Shown piece after piece: positions 61,694-64,000 of a DNA stretch of 64,000 nt (position 1 is its first letter; every line of letters begins with the position of its first letter). The notes below the pieces were generated by a model. It was not told where the DNA came from. It made no database searches and saw nothing but the letters and a program-made list of their open reading frames with translations. Source of the stretch: CAJQQK01 sp963696075 (GTDB lineage Bacteria; Pseudomonadota; Alphaproteobacteria; Rhizobiales; Hyphomicrobiaceae); assembly GCA_963696075.1 (NCBI GenBank), contig CAVOJD010000029.1, positions 124,001 to 188,000 on the forward strand, in the 5' to 3' direction. A program made the translations under genes and the position numbers.

Positions 61694-62417
61694 GTGTTCG
61701 AAGAGCTTGATTTTCGCGAAACGCCGCTCGGTGACCTCAGCCTGCGCCGGCGTTACGATCCGAAGCTCGACGACATCGTCCTCGAGATCAAGCTTGGCGA
61801 TGAGTTCTTGATGTCGAGCGCATTCACGGCTTCGGAGATCGCGCTCGCCCGGTTGGCGCTCGCCGATCTGCCCGGTGACGCGCTGGCTGTCGTAATTGGT
61901 GGGCTTGGCCTCGGCTACACCGCGGCTGCCGCCCTCGATGAGAGCCGGCTCGCAGATCTTATTGTCATGGACGCGCTTGCAGCCGTCATCGACTGGCACC
62001 GTGACGGCGTCCTCCCGCTCGGCCCCCGCCTCACAGGCGATGCGCGCTGCCGCTTGATTGAAGGTGATTTCTTCGCCCACGCCGCCGCCGAAGCAGGCTT
62101 TGATCCGGACCGGCCCGGGCGCACATTCGACGCCATCCTCGTCGATATCGACCATTCCCCGGACGCGCTCCTGGCTGAAGGGAATGCCGCATTCTACGGG
62201 GAAGCCGGCCTCGCTGGCCTGGCGCGCCACCTGAAGCCCGGTGGCGTCTTCGCGCTGTGGTCGAATGAAGGACGAGGACACGGCCTTCACCGCACGTCTC
62301 AAAGCCGTGTTCGGTTCAGCGCGCAGCGAAGCCGTGACGTTCCATAATCCCCTGCAGGATCGCCCCTTCACGCAGACGGTCTACCTCGCACGCAAGGAGC
62401 CTGCGGCCCCGGCGTGA
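61694..62417 (+). CDS. Spermidine-synthase-like methyltransferase-fold protein, frameshifted
   Basis: The first frame (61694 to about 62265) begins FEELDFRETPLGDLSLRRRY, with VVIGGLGLGYTAAAALDES as the nucleotide-binding loop, and HSPDALLAEGNAAFYGEAGL and HLKPGGVFALWSNE near the shift. The last ~48 codons continue one base later (DEDTAFTARLKAVFG to TQTVYLARKEPAAPA) and stop at 62417. The span of 724 bases equals 241 codons plus one extra base. The fold is that of polyamine aminopropyltransferases, but key polyamine-site residues are not obvious, so it may be a methyltransferase-fold relative of unknown substrate. Confidence 0.75.
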
Positions 62418-62460
62418 GCGTCAGCCCCGCACCGGGAATCTGCTAGGGTTTTTGTTGTTG

Positions 62461-63894
62461 TTAAGCCGGCGCGCGGGATTTCGCCGCCGTGTTGGTCGGA
62501 CGGCGCCGTCCGCGGCCACCACCGGCATTCGCCGCGTTCGCAGTCTTGCCGCGCTTGCCCTGCGCGCCGCCGCGTTCCCACCACGGCGCATTGTTGCCGG
62601 ATTTGCCAGCACTGCCCGGACGCCGTTTCGCCTTGGCGCCACCTGGATTGTTGCCCTTGCCCGCACCAGCCGGCGCCCGTTGCGCGCGAGGCGGCGCTGC
62701 AGCCGCTGCTTCGGCGACAGGCGGTCTCGGCGCCCGCGGCGCGCCAGGGCCGGCATCGAAGGCTTCCGATTTGATCCGCTGGCGGGTCAGCTTTTCAATG
62801 TCGCGCAATTGCTTGAGTTCAGCATCGCTGCACAGTGTGGTGGCCTGTCCCGAGGCGCCGGCCCGCGCGGTGCGCCCGATCCGGTGGACGTAGGCTTCGG
62901 GAACATCCGGCAGTTCGTAGTTGATGACGTGGCGAATGTCGTCGATGTCGATTCCGCGCGCTGCGATGTCGGTTGCAACCAGCACATCGATGCCCCCGTC
63001 GCGGAACGATTTCAGGACACGTTCGCGTTGGCTCTGGCTCTTGTTGCCATGGATCGCGGAGACCCGCACGCCTTCGCCGGCGAGATGTTTGGCAACCCTG
63101 TCAGCACCCCGTTTGGTGCGCGTAAAAACGAGGGTGCGCGCATCGTTGGATTGCGCGACGAGTGCGGCAAGGCAGTCCCGCTTGCGGGTCTGGCTGACAT
63201 GGATGACGCGCTGGCTGACGCGGGTCGCCGTCGTGCCGACCGGGGTCACCGAGACGCGCTTTGGCTGGTTGAGAAATGCGGAGGCGAGCCGGTTGACGGC
63301 ATCGGGCATCGTCGCGGAGAAGAACAGCGTCTGACGCTCTTTCGGCAGCGCGGCCGCAATCCGCCGCAAGTCAGGAACGAAGCCGAGGTCCAGCATCTGG
63401 TCCGCTTCATCCAGCACCAGGATCTCGGTCTGATCGAGCTTCGCATCGCCCGCCGACATATGGTCGATCAGGCGGCCGGGCGTGGCCACCAGGACGTCGA
63501 TGCCGCGCAACAGGGCATGGCGCTGGGCGCGTGGCGAGACGCCCCCGAAGATCGTCGCAACCTTCATGCCGAGATGGCGCCCATAGGTCTGGAAGCTTTC
63601 CGCGATCTGGGCAGCAAGCTCGCGCGTCGGTGCCAGCACCAGCACCCGGCAGCCGTTGCGCGGCGCGTTGCGGCGCTCTTTGGCGAGATGATGAAGAATG
63701 GGCAGCGCGAATGCCGCCGTCTTGCCCGTGCCCGTCTGTGCAATGCCGAGCAGGTCCGACCCTTCAAGGATCATGGGAATGGCCTGCGCCTGGATAGGCG
63801 TCGGTGTCGTGTAGTTTTCATCACTGAGGGCAGTGAGAAGTTTCTCGGCGAGGCCGAGTGATTGGAAATCTGTCAAATTGAGTCTCTCTAGCAT
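62461..63894 (-). CDS. rhlE: DEAD-box RNA helicase, RhlE-type
   Basis: A 477-residue ATP-dependent RNA helicase. Motifs in order are the Q motif NYTTPTPIQAQAIP, motif I AQTGTGKTAAFALP, Ia APTRELAAQI, Ib TPGRLID, II VLDEADQML, III FFSATMP, IV VFTRTKRGAD, V VATDIAARGIDI and VI YVHRIGRTARAG. The last ~105 residues are a Gly/Ala/Arg/Pro-rich basic tail that likely binds RNA. RhlE-type helicases act in ribosome assembly and RNA decay. About 100 bases beyond its start remain to the window edge, with no further gene start visible. Confidence 0.95.
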   Translation of the reverse strand: MLERLNLTDFQSLGLAEKLLTALSDENYTTPTPIQAQAIPMILEGSDLLGIAQTGTGKTAAFALPILHHLAKERRNAPRNGCRVLVLAPTRELAAQIAESFQTYGRHLGMKVATIFGGVSPRAQRHALLRGIDVLVATPGRLIDHMSAGDAKLDQTEILVLDEADQMLDLGFVPDLRRIAAALPKERQTLFFSATMPDAVNRLASAFLNQPKRVSVTPVGTTATRVSQRVIHVSQTRKRDCLAALVAQSNDARTLVFTRTKRGADRVAKHLAGEGVRVSAIHGNKSQSQRERVLKSFRDGGIDVLVATDIAARGIDIDDIRHVINYELPDVPEAYVHRIGRTARAGASGQATTLCSDAELKQLRDIEKLTRQRIKSEAFDAGPGAPRAPRPPVAEAAAAAPPRAQRAPAGAGKGNNPGGAKAKRRPGSAGKSGNNAPWWERGGAQGKRGKTANAANAGGGRGRRRPTNTAAKSRAPA

Positions 63895-64000
63895 GGCGCC
63901 GATCCTCGGATCGCACGCAGTTCTTTCGGTGCAGGCGCCTTGGTCAGGCTGCCTGATGTTGAATATCGGGCCGCGACGCCGTTACGTTTTCGATTCTTCC

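Noticed and set aside
60746..62371. 541-codon minus-strand open frame across the MBL and spermidine-synthase-like genes
   Set aside because: It crosses two real plus-strand genes and has shadow-like composition.
62452..63861. 469-codon plus-strand open frame opposite the RNA helicase
   Set aside because: The minus strand carries every DEAD-box motif; the plus frame is antisense.
1..64000. CRISPR array, prophage or integrated plasmid
   Set aside because: No regularly spaced repeats, phage structural genes, integrase or replication genes were seen.

Overview
The window is about 64 kb of GC-rich, gene-dense chromosome from an alphaproteobacterium, probably Hyphomicrobiales-like. Evidence for this is the pdxH, fabI, histidine phosphatase and aroC neighbourhood, the xseB-dxs-tlyA block, a DUF3141 polyhydroxyalkanoate-synthase-like protein, a TIGR03808-like Tat protein, a rhizobial-type asparaginase, and the codon bias. 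Most of it is core metabolism. I see no prophage, plasmid or CRISPR array. There is one IS630-type element.

Layout. 0-8.3 kb: a frameshifted membrane protein, a histone-deacetylase-family hydrolase, xseB, a PepSY protein, dxs, tlyA, an RlmD/TrmA-type RNA methyltransferase and another methyltransferase. 8.4-21.9 kb: HAD, aroC, a strongly folded intergenic segment ending in a terminator, cupin, MFS, a GST with an in-frame TGA at its catalytic Cys position, DUF3141, two FabI paralogues, a histidine phosphatase, an MDR oxidoreductase, an esterase and pdxH. 22-36 kb: SDR, a degenerate EEP-fold protein, a class III aminotransferase, metallo-hydrolases, a membrane hydrolase, tRNA-Gln, asparaginase, a beta-helix protein, Pcp, MeaB and a Gfo/Idh/MocA oxidoreductase. 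36.8-43.3 kb: an ArsC-like protein, a MetX-like hydrolase and a guanidine-utilisation operon on the minus strand. 43.4-51.8 kb: L,D-transpeptidase, mutA, assorted membrane proteins, and mutB with two frameshifts. 51.8-54.5 kb: an AT-richer accessory patch with a zinc-ribbon membrane protein, the IS630 element and duplicated palindromic repeats. 54.5-64 kb: a HerA-like ATPase, class II DAHP synthase, HAD, an LLM oxidoreductase, an MBL hydrolase, a spermidine-synthase-like protein and RhlE.

The strongest system is the guanidine locus at 38.6-43.3 kb. A sigma-54 promoter is placed so that transcription should begin at the first stem of a guanidine-I (ykkC) riboswitch. The riboswitch leads a tight five-gene operon: NitT/TauT-type binding protein, permease, ATPase, a ureohydrolase with guanidine-hydrolase (GdmH) signatures, and a small protein with a roughly 20-histidine N-terminus. 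I infer nitrogen-controlled, guanidine-sensed uptake and hydrolysis of guanidine. The His-rich protein is a candidate nickel-delivery factor in place of the HypA/HypB-like helpers known elsewhere.

The second highlight is a probable selenocysteine glutathione S-transferase at 12.8-13.5 kb. UGA occupies the redox Cys codon, and a hairpin starts 11 nt downstream.

MutA, MutB and MeaB together imply a methylmalonyl-CoA pathway. Seven single-base frame disruptions are scattered over otherwise ordinary genes. They look more like uncorrected indels in the assembly than gene decay, and this should temper any reading based on a single base.
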